Shown here: in pieces, positions 40,801 to 47,764 of the stretch
Numbering within the stretch: the first letter of the stretch is position 1
Layout of the letters: each line of letters begins with the position of its first letter
Source of the DNA: Halichoerus grypus
Taxonomy: Eukaryota > Chordata > Mammalia > Carnivora > Phocidae
Length of the DNA: 64,000 nt
Assembly (NCBI RefSeq): GCF_964656455.1
Contig: NC_135712.1
Coordinates: forward strand, 95,456,294 to 95,520,293
Reading direction: 5' to 3'
The notes under the pieces: model-generated
Told to the model about the DNA's origin: nothing
What the model saw: the letters and a program-made list of their open reading frames with translations, nothing else
Databases searched by the model: none
Translations under genes and position numbers: made by a program

Positions 40801-43800
40801 CATCAGGGAAATGCAAATCAAAACCACACTGAGATACCACCTTGCACCAGTTAGAATGGCAAAAATGGACAGGGAAAGAAACAACAAATGTTGGAGAGGT
40901 TGTGGAGAAAGGGGAACCCTCTTACACTGTCGGTGGGAATGCAAGTTGGTACAGCCACTTTGGAAAACAGTGTGGAGGTTCCTCAAAAAGTTAAAAATAG
41001 AGCTACCCTATGACCCAGCAATTGCACTCCTGGGTATTTACCCCAAAGACACAGATGTAGTGAAAAGAAGGGCCATATGTACCCCAGTGTTCCTAGCAGC
41101 GATGTCCGCAATAGCCAAACTGTGGAAAGAGCCAAGATGCCCTTCAACAGATGAATGGATAAAGAAGAAGTGGTCCATATATACAATGGAATATTACTCA
41201 GCCATCAGAAAAGATGAATACCCAACTTTTACATCAACATGGATGGGACTGGAGGAGATTATGCTAAGTGAAATCAGTCAAGCAGAGAAAGTCAATTATC
41301 ATATGGTTTCACTTATTTGTGGAACATAAGGAATAACATGGAGGACATTAGGAGAAGGAAGGGAAAAATGGGCGGGGGGAATTGGAGGGAGAGATGAACC
41401 ATGAGAGACTATGGACCTGAGAAACAAACAGGGTTTTAGAGGGGAGGGGGGAGGGGTGATTGGTTAGCCCGGTGATGGGTATTAAGGAGGGCACATACTG
41501 CATGGAGCACTGGGTGTTATACGAAAACAATGGATCGTGGATCACTACATCAAAAACTAATGATGTATTGTACGGTGACTAACATAACATAATAAAATTA
41601 AAAACTATAAAAAAAATAAAAAAAAATAAAAAAATAAAATATGCTGGGTATTTTCTGCCAAAATGAAATCAAGAAACTAGATAATGGACATGGCTGAATC
41701 TTTCATCAGTGACAGTTGTCTTGTTACTCCAAACCCCAGTGATGGTTACGCAGTGGTAATAAAATAATCTAGATGTTTCCTTCTCTCTTGTTTTTTTTTT
41801 TTTAATCTGAAGTATGAGAAATGGTCATAGTTTGCTTATACAGTCTCTCCAAAGAAAGCACAGAGGAAACACAATAAAGTCATATAATGAAAGAATCTGA
41901 CAAGAGAGGGGTGCCTGGGTGGCTCAGTTGTTAAGCGTCTGCCTTCGGCTCAGGTCATGATCCCAGGGTGCTGGGATTGAGCCCCACATTGGGCTCCCTG
42001 CTCAGCGGGAAGCCTGCTTCTCCCTCTCCCACTCCCCCTGTTTGTGTTCCCTCTCTAGATGTGTCTCTCTCTGTCAAATAAATAAATAAAATCTTAAAAA
42101 AAATAAAAGAATCTGACAAGAGAGATCCAGTTGATTGGGTTTTTACTGTACTTTCCTTGTGCAGTGCTACATGCTAAGTACAACCATTTCAAGATGAAAT
42201 TCAGTTTAAAAATAACTGAAAATTATATCATCTTAGTTTACATTAGATGATTTTGGGATTTAAACTAGAAGACCTCTTCATGCCATTATCCTGATCACTA
42301 CTAGACATTTATTAATAATAGAAGGTAATTAAAACTTGGTAGCACAAGTAAATAGGCTGATAACATCCCCAGTGTGTGTGTGTGTGTGTGTGTTTTCTTC
42401 CCCAGAATGAGCTGTTGTATGGTGCAGAGTTTCATCCATGGGCAGGTTATCTGAGAAGATTCTAACCAAGAGATGACTGGCCTGAGTGTCTTTCAGTGTG
42501 AAATCTTTCCTTAGGCTCCAAAGTCTAGTTGCTATCCCTCACATTCTCATATTGCTCCGGGCACCACATCAGGGTGCAGTGTCTGAAGGGCAGTGTGCTG
42601 GAATCTTGTGGTGGAAACCATAGGGGCATTCTCTAAATCTTCTTTGTTCTGTTACTTCAGAAGTAAATGCTAGAAGAAAATTGCCATGTACTCTAGAGCA
42701 TTAATTCTGGATGAAAGGAGATATTATTCTAGCCTTTCTTATTTCTTTGACCATTCTTTATTTTCATTTTTTAATATGTTTAAATCCAGAATCCTTGTGT
42801 TCTCCCTGCCTATATTTTATCCATTTGTATTATGGGAATAATTGTACATCTCTACATAGTAGAGATGGTAATGAGGTAATAGAAATATTCTGGGGGCACC
42901 TGGGTGGGATTTGGGAAAAGTGACCTTGGCTAACTGAAAAATAACACTGAGCTTCTTTCCTTCCTTCCTAAATACAAACTTTTCGTGATGCAGCAATGAA
43001 TATAAATGGAATGCTTAGAAACTGAGTCATACAAACACAATTCGGACATCCCTAGGTGTCTGAAAGTAGTCCCCTGGCCTTTTGTATGTGGGTGCCCAGC
43101 AATCTTTCAACTCAGGAGCTCAGCTTCTCCTCAGAAATTAGACCATCTGCCACTTCCTCCTTCATTCGCCTTACAAAGTTACATAATCACCAGCTTGACA
43201 CTTTAATTAGACAGATAGCACCCATTGTGGCCGACACTTTATGAGGCGTATAAATTCGTGACTGTAAAGGACGTTACAGTCTTCTGATGGAAAGTGCTCA
43301 TGAATTGGTAAGTTACATTATTGTTGCTTTTTATCCAGCAGTCTCAGCTCACCTGATTCCTTCTCGTTGGTCATTCTACACTTTTTAAAACCAAGAATAG
43401 ATGGCCAATGCAGATAATGCCATCTATTTTAAAGACACTATAAATCACGGTTGACAAATGCTGTCCAGTTTTAGCCATGGCACCTCCTCTGTGGCAGCTT
43501 TATATTGGAGCATTAATAAAATTAATTTCTCTTTCATAAGGGTTTAGATTTGTAATTTATGATAACTGTTTGCTGCAGGCAGAAAGATTAAAAATGAGTA
43601 AACCAATATACCAACTAGACTGCATGTGTCTGGTTTTATTTTCTTTTGTGGAGGGGAGATAGGAGAGGGTTTTAAAAACAGCTTGATGTTATCTGAAATG
43701 CTGTTCTCATAAGTTCTACTACGCAAGGCTTAACTTTTGTTTTCAGTAAATAATAGCTGCTCAGATTTACATGTTCTATTAACTAGGGCAATTATTTATA

Positions 43801-46800
43801 TGTGGTTAAGCGGAACAATCAGAATAAGAAAATCGGTATTAATGATTTTCCTTCATAACAACTGCACCCTAATAATGACAGAGCTTTGCAGTTGTTTAGA
43901 GAATTACGATCGCTTATATGAATCTAATTTGAATCCTAATGGTTAAGAGCTCTCAGTCATTTACTCATGTGCCTTGAGCAAGGTATGCCACCTTTCTGTG
44001 CCTCAGCTTCTTCATCTGTAAAATAAGAATGTTTATTATGTTATAATATAAGCAAAATAATAATGTTTATCAAAATCATCACCACTTCATTTGGTGACTG
44101 TGATGCATAATAAAGCCGTTGGTACAGTGCCCAGCACATAGTAAGTGCTTTTTTTTTAAGACTTCATTTATTTATTTGAGAAGGAGAGAGAGAGACAGAA
44201 CAGGAGGAGGGGCAGAGGGAGAGAGAGAATCCCAAGCAGACTCCTGCTGAGCCCAGAGCTTGACACAGGGCTCGATCCCACGACCCTGAGACCATGACCT
44301 GAGCCGAAACCAAGAGTCGGACGCTCAACTGACTGAGCCACCCAGGCATCCTTAGCAAGTGCTTAATAAATGTGAGCTACAAAATCATTATATTTGTAGT
44401 AGAGGTAGTCGTCATCACAGCAGTAATGTTACAAAACAAACAACCCTATCAGTCAGAGTCTCCATCATCTTCTGAACATTAAAGATAAGGAACCGTCCAC
44501 TAGAGATGCCAAGTGCCTTGCCCGAGGTACCAGCAGTATCCGCTCCTCGGATTCCCAGCACTTACAGCTCTTGCAGGGGTGACTTCAGTGACATGCACAT
44601 TAAGACAGTCTCGGATGAAGTGGAAGTCTGAGTTAGTTACATAACCTGTAAGATGCCCCATTTTTTTTTAAAGACTCAGAAATTATCTTATTTTGCTGAG
44701 ATTTCTCCCAAAAAAGCAGACCAAAGAAAATTTTTATTTGAAATTGAAGACAGAGGGGCACCTGGGTGACTCAGTCATTAAGCGTCTGCCTTCGGCTCAG
44801 GTCATGATCCAGGGTCCTGGGATCGAGCCCTGCATCGGGCTCCCAGCTCAGTGGGGAGCCTGCTTCTCCCTCTCCCTCTGCCTCTCCCCTTGCTTGTGCT
44901 CACTCTATCTCTCTCAAATGAATAAATAAAATCTTAAAAAAAAGAAGTACTCTGAATGGAATTCTCATAAAGTCAGAGGAAATCTGATGTGACCTCATTT
45001 CTGAAATGGCAAATCGGGTATACCAGGTTTTTAAATTTCTGATGGCTCGAAATGAAGTTCCTGACTAAACCCATAACTGAGTAAATAATAATATACCAAT
45101 AAAATGTAGGGGTGGAAAACTTTCCCCTTCTTCTCTTTTAGGTTCTTTGGCTGGTCTTATAGTTAAGTTGACATAAGAGAAATTAACAGGAGAAAGCAAA
45201 TTTAATTTCATATGTGTGGGAGCCCAATGAAAATATGAGACTCAAAGAAATGACCAAATTAGGCAACTTTATACCTCCTAGACTAAGAAATAATAAATTT
45301 TTGAAGAATTGACAAGTCAAAGAAGTTTGAGCTTGGTGTAGTAAATATTTGTTTGTACCCTTCTTGGCCCTAAATTCCCTGTCTCTGGTGATAACAATGC
45401 CTTCCACCCTCCTGATCCAGGGAGGATACCTTCGCATGGGAGATTTATTTCCTGGTTTCAGGAAGACAAAAGAGGATCAGAGTGTCCTTCTTGCACCAGC
45501 TATTTCTTAACTAACTTTATTCAAAATAATCATTATGCCAAAGTAGCATATTTTGGGTGGCATATTCTTCTCCCCTTCAGTGTTGCTCCAAAAAACTATG
45601 TGTTTTACAGGTATTCCAAAAGTATCTCCGTACCCTCAACCTGGAATTTTAACAAGTATATCTTAAATTATTTAGATTGTTGATTCTAAAACCATATAAC
45701 AATATATTTGGAAAAAGCACAACTAGAATTGTCATTTCTCGTCTTCTGTCTGAATGAGTCAGATTTAAATTTTATGTGAAAAATTTAAATCTTTAAATTT
45801 TGCAGTTTTATACAGGATGCATTTTCATCCTGTTCTTCAGCTCCGTGAACATTCTTATAAACACAAATAGGCCCCCAAATTAAGGTACAAAAAAAGTAAA
45901 AGAACAAACTTCTCCAGGGGGAAAGCTTGTAAACTTCAATAACCAGTAGTGGGTTCACTGACATTTATAGAAGCATAGATATATTTAAATGCCAGAATCA
46001 ATGAAGAGAAAGAGATTGAGATACCTCAGTGTTCCCTCTACAAGATGATATTTAGAAATTTTGATAACTTTATTGTAAACACTGCTACTTAGAAGGTTTT
46101 CAATGCTTGAAGAATGTTTTACTGTGCTATATGCTGTTATAATAGAAAATTCAACCAGTACACACTACAAGAGAGAAGAATAGACACACTACAGGATAAT
46201 AAGGGATTGAGGTGGATCTTGTGAACAGGGATAAAACAATAAAATCCCAGATGAAACCGACTGTATATGAGGAAGGTAGTATGAATAAGACTCTCGTTTC
46301 GCGATGTGCAGAAATGTGATTGAACAAATAATAGCACTGAGAAATGTTTTTTTCTTTTGCTTTCTTTTTTCCTTCTCTTCCAACCTACTACCTACCTTCC
46401 TTCCTTCCTTCCTTCCTCCTTCAAAATTTAAAGATTAAAGTTTAAATTGTAGCTTGGACATCACTTTTTACACTGTATCTAAAATAATTCTATAGATATT
46501 TACTCATTTAAAAATAATAATATTGATCATAAATACCATTTTATACAGAGCTCACAAATAAGTCTCCTCTGGTATTGTGTATTAAAGGGTGTTAGCAAGT
46601 GGGGAAAAATAAAGTATATGAGGTTTCGCAGAACTTCTTACCCATTTAAAAACTATTATTTCACATGTACATTTCTCCAAATTATGACACAGTTTTAACA
46701 TTAAAGTCAACAACATCGAGGCACTGTTTGGGATATACACAGCTTGCTAACAGAAAAGAACTTTGGTAAGGGAACTGCTTCAGTCTCTAAACCCCACACC

Positions 46801-47594
46801 TGATTCCTCTCTTAGCTGTAGGCAGTAAATGGAAGCTATCAATAAGTTCCATGTACTCATATGAAACCATGGTGTACATAATCCTGAAAATTCAATGTGC
46901 AAATGTCATTTTTTGAAAGATGAGAGCCAAGTTATGCACCAACATAAAGACAAAAAAAATTCAAGAAACTTGCAAACCCTCTAATTGTATATTGTCTAAT
47001 AATTGGCATGTTTTGAGAAACATTTATGAAACAGCTATGCAATTTAAAAGTGAGGAAACAAGGATTGGGTTTTGGCCTCTTAATCTGATTTTTGGCTTTA
47101 TTGAGCTAGTAAAAGTCCAGTTTTTGTGGTAATAACTTCATTTAAATTTGATTAGTTAGTAGATATTAACTAATATTAACTAATAACTAATAGATAATAG
47201 ATGTTAACTAACAACTGTTTACTTTTGATTTTCTTGCCTATCTTTCTCCTGCAGTTCATGCATGCTCTCCCTAAGAGCCCTGTGTATTTATAGACATACC
47301 ATTGGCTAAAACAGTTATGGCCAACCTCTCTCTGCCTCAATGACCAACTGAATTGCATTTGTAAATATGTTCATGGTGTTAGGAGAGAGGGTGGCATAGA
47401 GTTTGCGTCTCGCTCAAAGCAGTCATCATCAGTAATACACGTTGCATGACTTTATATTTTTAAATGAAATTTAATCCAGTAACCCTATCTAGGTTTGTTT
47501 TCGCTCAAGTAATGTCTAAAGTTCCTTTTAACATTTCGTTTTTCTTACCTTTCGGACATGTCTTGCTGGTACATAAAGTTCCTCTGGCCTTCAT
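16747..47594 (-). CDS. SDS22-like leucine-rich repeat protein, 7 coding exons, 281 aa
   Basis: Join of minus-strand exons 47594-47549, 34044-33911, 30932-30839, 26487-26369, 23393-23251, 20504-20307 and 16858-16747. Lengths 46, 134, 94, 119, 143, 198 and 112 give 846 bases: 281 codons plus TAA. Every intron has GT..AG ends and every junction keeps phase (1,0,1,0,2,2). Residues 17-60 are serine-rich and probably disordered. Residues 92-131 are charged and may be helical. Residues about 132-224 hold LRRs ([34 protein letters not shown]), and 226-258 form an LRR cap (LRRNP...YRR...LPNLKMLDG). No signal peptide or membrane segment is seen, so an intracellular binding role is likely. SDS22-type LRR proteins are often ciliary or phosphatase-linked, and the X-box upstream fits that, but the function is inferred. 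I do not recognise the gene. Exons 2-7 are firm; the exon 1 start is less sure. Confidence 0.85.
17690..17860 (-). repeat. MIR
   Basis: Reverse MIR in intron 6 of the LRR gene: TTATTTAATCCTCACACCAATTCC...TTATCCTCCATTTTAAG...CTTATCCAAGATCATAAAGC. Confidence 0.7.
18718..18912 (-). mobile_element. CanSINE, reverse orientation
   Basis: Young copy in intron 6 ending GAGCCACCCAGGCGCCC. Perfect duplication TAGAAATGTGCCTTTTT at 18701-18717 and 18913-18929. Confidence 0.95.
19703..19908 (+). mobile_element. CanSINE, older subtype
   Basis: GGGGTGCATGGGTGGCTTAGCTGGTTGAG...CTCTTGATTTCAGCTCAG...(CAAA)n tail, a variant with CTCTTGATTTC in the body. Duplication near ccagagaata on both sides. Confidence 0.92.
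20307..20504 (-). CDS. LRR gene exon 6 (LRRs 2-4)
   Basis: Acceptor TTTATATTTTTTATCCAG|ATGCAG; donor GGAGACG|GTAAGG. One base completes Arg-179, then 65 codons (residues 180-244) carry three repeats: [33 protein letters not shown] and [19 protein letters not shown]. Asn at the consensus position is kept in each. NP...YR is the usual start of an LRR cap, completed in exon 7. Confidence 0.92.
21364..21423 (+). repeat. Short direct repeat pair
   Basis: TGTAATTTTTTCACATCTATT occurs twice, about 37 bases apart, in intron 5. Confidence 0.85.
22313..22387 (+). mobile_element. Short tRNA-like CanSINE (about 75 bases)
   Basis: GGGGCGCCTGGCTCGCTCAGTTGCTAGAGCATGCGACTCTTAATCATAAGCCCCATATTGGGTGTAGCGATTACTT, a compact tRNA-derived unit without the CT-rich body. 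Duplication AAAAAGAACNTAAGTA on both sides. Confidence 0.85.
23251..23393 (-). CDS. LRR gene exon 5 (first LRR)
   Basis: Acceptor TTTTTATTTTTCCCTTCAG|AATTTG; donor CCAAG|GTACCT. Encodes residues 132-178, starting [18 protein letters not shown] and containing [15 protein letters not shown], an LxxLxLxxNxL-type repeat with D-N at the usual Asn position. It ends with two bases (AG) of a split Arg codon completed by exon 6. Confidence 0.88.
24125..24607 (-). mobile_element. L1 3' end fragment, split by a SINE
   Basis: Antisense L1 3' UTR (TTATGTTAGTCATCATACATTACATCATTAGTT ... TTTTGATGTAGTGTTCCATGATTCATTG ... TTTTTCCCTTCCTAC) in intron 4, interrupted by the SINE at 24191-24385. Confidence 0.9.
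24191..24385 (-). mobile_element. CanSINE inserted in L1
   Basis: Reverse-orientation copy ending GAGCCACCCATGTGCCCC. Target duplication TACATCATTAGTT, part of the L1, on both sides. Its insertion is therefore younger than the L1. Confidence 0.95.
24677..24847 (-). mobile_element. CanSINE, reverse orientation
   Basis: Slightly internally deleted copy. Duplication AATAATTTACTA at about 24662 and 24848. Confidence 0.93.
25035..25200 (+). repeat. L2 3' end
   Basis: AATGTCGCCTCCTCAGAGAGGCTTTTTTTGGACCACTATG matches the conserved L2 3' region. Confidence 0.55.
26297..26310 (+). repeat. Poly-G run
   Basis: About 12 consecutive G bases followed by CGG, near exon 4 of the LRR gene. Confidence 0.9.
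26369..26487 (-). CDS. LRR gene exon 4 (charged linker before the LRRs)
   Basis: Acceptor TTGTGATTTTTGCCCAG|GACCC; donor GACTGCACG|GTGAGAG. Two bases complete Gly-92, then 39 codons (residues 93-131) with motifs [13 protein letters not shown] and [16 protein letters not shown], ending in phase 0. This is the only frame whose phase agrees with exons 3 and 5. The tryptophan- and acid-rich end leads straight into the first LRR strand in exon 5. Confidence 0.82.
26750..27190 (+). repeat. L2
   Basis: Diverged L2: CTTTCCTAAAACAGAGCTTTTGCCACACTC, TTTCTCACTGCCTACCAG, TTTCCCAATCCTGCTGTCCTCC, in the L2 order. Confidence 0.45.
27200..29130. other. Intron 3 DNA, nothing recognised
   Basis: No exon or named repeat could be supported. 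Overlapping plus-strand open frames near 27258-27796 and 28661-29258 lack splice or family support. Confidence 0.35.
29137..29186 (+). repeat. (CCA)n followed by (CA)n
   Basis: CACCATACCACCACCACCACCACACACGCCCGCACACACACACACACACA. Confidence 0.9.
29262..29447 (+). repeat. MER5-type hAT DNA element
   Basis: CGTTTCTCATACTGTGGCCCTCAGATCATC ... ATTCCTGGGCCCCCTTCATACTAATTACATCAGATTCT ... TTAAGTTTAAGAACC-like end. Diverged MER5A pattern. Confidence 0.65.
30086..30238 (+). repeat. Direct repeat copy A flanking exon 3
   Basis: GTCTGCAGATAACAATTCTTCATACTGT...ACACTAGTACACTTATAAAATCTGATAG...CTGGTTTATTTAGATT. About 85% like copy B at 31206-31369. Confidence 0.8.
30839..30932 (-). CDS. LRR gene exon 3
   Basis: Acceptor TTTTCTCTCTTATTTTAAAG|CTTCC; donor GAGAAG|GTAAAG. 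Encodes residues 61-91 ([13 protein letters not shown]...RCPRVRE) plus one base of Gly-92. A second good donor, AGA|GTAAGAG, lies ten bases earlier; its use would shift the frame, so the distal donor is chosen. Two direct ~155-base repeats flank this exon at 30086-30238 and 31206-31369. Confidence 0.78.
31137..31173 (+). repeat. Tandem 18-base duplication
   Basis: CATGGATCCACTTTACCT is repeated once in tandem with one extra A. Confidence 0.85.
31206..31369 (+). repeat. Direct repeat copy B flanking exon 3
   Basis: GGCTACAGATAACAATGCTTCATACTGT...ACACTAGTACATTTATAAAATCTGATAG...CTGGTTTATTTAGATT. Same orientation as copy A, about 1.1 kb away, on the other side of exon 3. Confidence 0.8.
33038..33238 (-). 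mobile_element. CanSINE, reverse orientation
   Basis: Young copy in intron 2 ending GAGCCACCCAGGCGCCCC. Duplication TGTTTTTCCTTTTTT at 33023-33037 and 33239-33253. Confidence 0.95.
33285..33620 (-). repeat. L2
   Basis: Reverse L2: TCATTTACTC, CTGTGTATCAGGCACCAGGGACTTAAAG, TTTGGGAGGCAGATA, GACATTCCAGAAGGAAAGG. Diverged. Confidence 0.5.
33911..34044 (-). CDS. LRR gene exon 2 (serine-rich segment)
   Basis: The acceptor follows a pyrimidine-rich tract ending TCGCTCAGCTCCTCAG; the donor is CCCTG|GTAAAT. Two bases complete the split Gly codon, then 44 codons run open with no stop (residues 17-60), including [15 protein letters not shown] and [17 protein letters not shown]. The exon has about eight CpGs in 134 bases, well above the flanking intron, as expected for coding sequence. 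Another frame is also open but does not match the phase of exons 1 and 3. Confidence 0.8.
34054..35493. other. Intron 1 DNA between exon 2 and the L1
   Basis: No repeat is recognised. A minus-strand open stretch near 34390-34560 has a good acceptor but no matching donor and is not called. Confidence 0.35.
35752..36469 (-). other. Long antisense ORF in the L1 5' UTR
   Basis: Minus-strand frame open from an ATG at 36471-36469 down to 35752, about 238 codons, across the tandem units; the product repeats a [13 protein letters not shown] motif. A second antisense frame covers 36098-35547. Such ORFs can come simply from GC-rich repeats; primate L1 has an antisense ORF0 in the same place. Expression is unknown and no known domain is seen. 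Confidence 0.3.
35850..36045 (+). repeat. Four tandem ~50-base units in the L1 5' UTR
   Basis: Units start at about 35850, 35901, 35949 and 35999. Each has the pattern G-GAAACCCGG-AGCG-CGG...GAACTGCAGCC with CpG-rich cores. They resemble the promoter monomers of rodent L1s in arrangement, though not in sequence. Confidence 0.75.
36534..37424 (+). CDS. LINE-1 ORF1 protein (intact, 296 aa)
   Basis: Begins at a true ATG ([16 protein letters not shown]) and runs uninterrupted to TAA. Residues about 40-125 form a heptad-like coiled coil ([30 protein letters not shown]) for trimer formation. Residues about 130-225 are the RRM-like RNA-binding domain ([13 protein letters not shown]), followed by the C-terminal domain ([21 protein letters not shown]). 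ORF1p binds L1 RNA and acts as a nucleic-acid chaperone in the retrotransposition particle. It is shorter than the 338-residue human protein, mainly at the N-terminus. No defect is seen. Confidence 0.95.
   Translation: MTRRRSPQNRKDSEIMTYAADLQMDADITKMSEMEFRLAIVKTMARMEKSINGHIESLRAEIKGELAELKNAINEIQSNLDNLTARVTETEERISDLEDSIIDKKGKEEAREKQLRIHENRIREISDTMRCSNVRIIGIPEGVERERGLEDVFEQIVAENFPNLGNETNIRVLEAERTPPKIKENRPTPRHVIVKLANLRTKETILRAVRGKRFLTYRGRNIRITSDLSTETWQARKAWQDIFRVLNEKNMQPRILYPARLSFRMDGEMQSFDDRQKLKEYVTTKPALQEILRGVL
37503..41329 (+). pseudogene. LINE-1 ORF2 (endonuclease/reverse transcriptase), broken
   Basis: The reading frame is split: 37503-38402, 38363-38683 and 38680-40065 (single-base shifts near 38390 and 38665), an in-frame TGA at 40063-40065, continuation 40078-40461, and another shift near 40461 with the C-terminus at 40523-41329. 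The endonuclease domain has [21 protein letters not shown] and [10 protein letters not shown]. The RT domain has [11 protein letters not shown] (motif A), [12 protein letters not shown] (motif B) and FADDMLLY near 39598-39621 (motif C). The C-terminal zinc-knuckle-like motif CWRGC...H.RWEC is near 40889-40942. Catalytic residues are kept, but three frameshifts and one stop prevent a full-length product. Confidence 0.95.
41330..41635 (+). other. LINE-1 3' UTR with G-rich tract and A-rich tail
   Basis: A run of G blocks at 41431-41456 (GGGG A GGGGGG A GGGG plus a nearby GGG) could form a G-quadruplex, as known for L1 3' UTRs. AATAAAATTAAA near 41591 is the poly(A) signal; the tail is an impure (A)nT repeat. 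The same 3' sequence recurs antisense in the fragments at 8.7, 24.4, 51.3, 55.2 and 58.9 kb. Confidence 0.85.
41908..42105 (+). mobile_element. CanSINE
   Basis: GGGTGCCTGGGTGGCTCAGTTGTTAAGCG...CAAATAAATAAATAAAATCTT. Duplication AAGAATCTGACAAGAGAG at about 41890 and 42107. Confidence 0.96.
42110..43940. other. Repeat-free block in intron 1
   Basis: Apart from a (GT)n run at 42374-42393, no transposon is recognised over 1.8 kb, unusual here. Several TAAT/ATTA-rich stretches lie at 43500-43950. No exon is supported. Confidence 0.35.
42374..42393 (+). repeat. (GT)n microsatellite
   Basis: Ten GT units. Confidence 0.9.
43950..44385 (+). repeat. MIR, split by a SINE
   Basis: CATTTACTCATGTGCCTTGAGCAAGG...CTTTCTGTGCCTCAGCTTCTTCATCTGTAAAATAAGAATG...GTGCCCAGCACATAGTAAGTGCTT, then after the SINE AGCAAGTGCTTAATAAATGTGAGC. 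Confidence 0.85.
44151..44353 (-). mobile_element. CanSINE inserted in MIR
   Basis: Reverse-orientation copy ending GAGCCACCCAGGCATCC. Duplication AGYAAGTGCTT taken from the MIR 3' end. Confidence 0.94.
44755..44944 (+). mobile_element. CanSINE
   Basis: GGGGCACCTGGGTGACTCAGTCATTAAGCG ... CTCAAATGAATAAATAAAATCTT plus A-run. Confidence 0.93.
46396..46421 (+). repeat. (TTCC)n microsatellite
   Basis: Five to six TTCC units. Confidence 0.85.
47149..47216. repeat. TTAACTAA-type short repeats
   Basis: Repeated GATATTAACTAATATTAACTAATAACTAATAGAT units, partly palindromic. Confidence 0.75.
47549..47594 (-). CDS. LRR gene exon 1 (coding part, proposed start)
   Basis: Reads [15 protein letters not shown] plus one base of a split Gly codon. 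The donor is CCGAAAG|GTAAGA, a near-perfect match. The leftover single base is exactly what exon 2 needs. The frame stays open upstream to a TAA at 47723-47721, and the ATG at 47594-47592 is the only in-frame ATG in that stretch, so it is chosen as start. Alternative: this is an internal exon with an acceptor between 47600 and 47720 and a start farther upstream. Confidence 0.6.
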
Positions 47595-47719
47595 AAAGCT
47601 ATTTTTCCAAAGACATTTTTCATCATGTTCCCAGGAGCGGATATGAGAGCTGTCCACCAAGAATCTGCTGCCTCTTTTGGGGGTCTTCCATGTATTCACT
47701 GTGACCAAGGAAACAAGCT

Positions 47720-47761
47720 GTTACCTAGCAACCTGGCCTTTCAGAAGGTATTGTTACCAAT
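47720..47761 (-). promoter_or_regulatory. RFX X-box plus CCAAT box, putative LRR gene promoter
   Basis: GTTACCTAGCAAC at 47720-47732 reads GTTGCT-A-GGTAAC on the minus strand, a palindromic match to the RFX X-box (GTTRCY, short spacer, RGYAAC). A second half-site, GTTACC, is at 47753-47758 and a CCAAT pentamer at 47757-47761. They lie about 125-165 bases upstream of the proposed ATG at 47594. No TATA box or strong CpG island is seen. The RFX link to cilia genes is established knowledge; its use here is inferred. Confidence 0.55.
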
Positions 47762-47764
47762 CTC

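Larger units (their letters stand above)
35508..41635 (+). mobile_element. Full-length LINE-1, 6.1 kb
   Basis: Complete element flanked by a perfect 14-base target duplication AAAATATGCTGGGT (35494-35507 and 41636-41649). Order: 5' UTR 35508-36533, ORF1 36534-37424, 78-base spacer, ORF2 37503-41329 (broken), 3' UTR with a G-rich tract, AATAAAATTAAA and an A-rich tail. It sits in intron 1 of the LRR gene, antisense to it. Perfect duplications and an intact ORF1 point to a recent insertion; ORF2 lesions make it unable to move on its own. Confidence 0.97.
44946..47500. other. Intron 1 DNA, nothing recognised
   Basis: Holds a (TTCC)n run at 46396-46420 and TTAACTAA-rich repeats at 47149-47216. 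No coding exon could be supported. Confidence 0.35.

Noticed and set aside
42894..42912. GGGGGCACCTGGGTGGGAT, resembling a SINE head
   Set aside because: Only about 16 bases match and no body or tail follows.
44500..44640. Possible reverse MIR
   Set aside because: Only one short stretch (gccaagtgccttgcccgaggt) fits; too diverged to call.
47595..47708. Upstream extension of LRR exon 1 as coding
   Set aside because: The apparent start codon at 47708 is TTG; no in-frame ATG exists between the upstream TAA and 47594.
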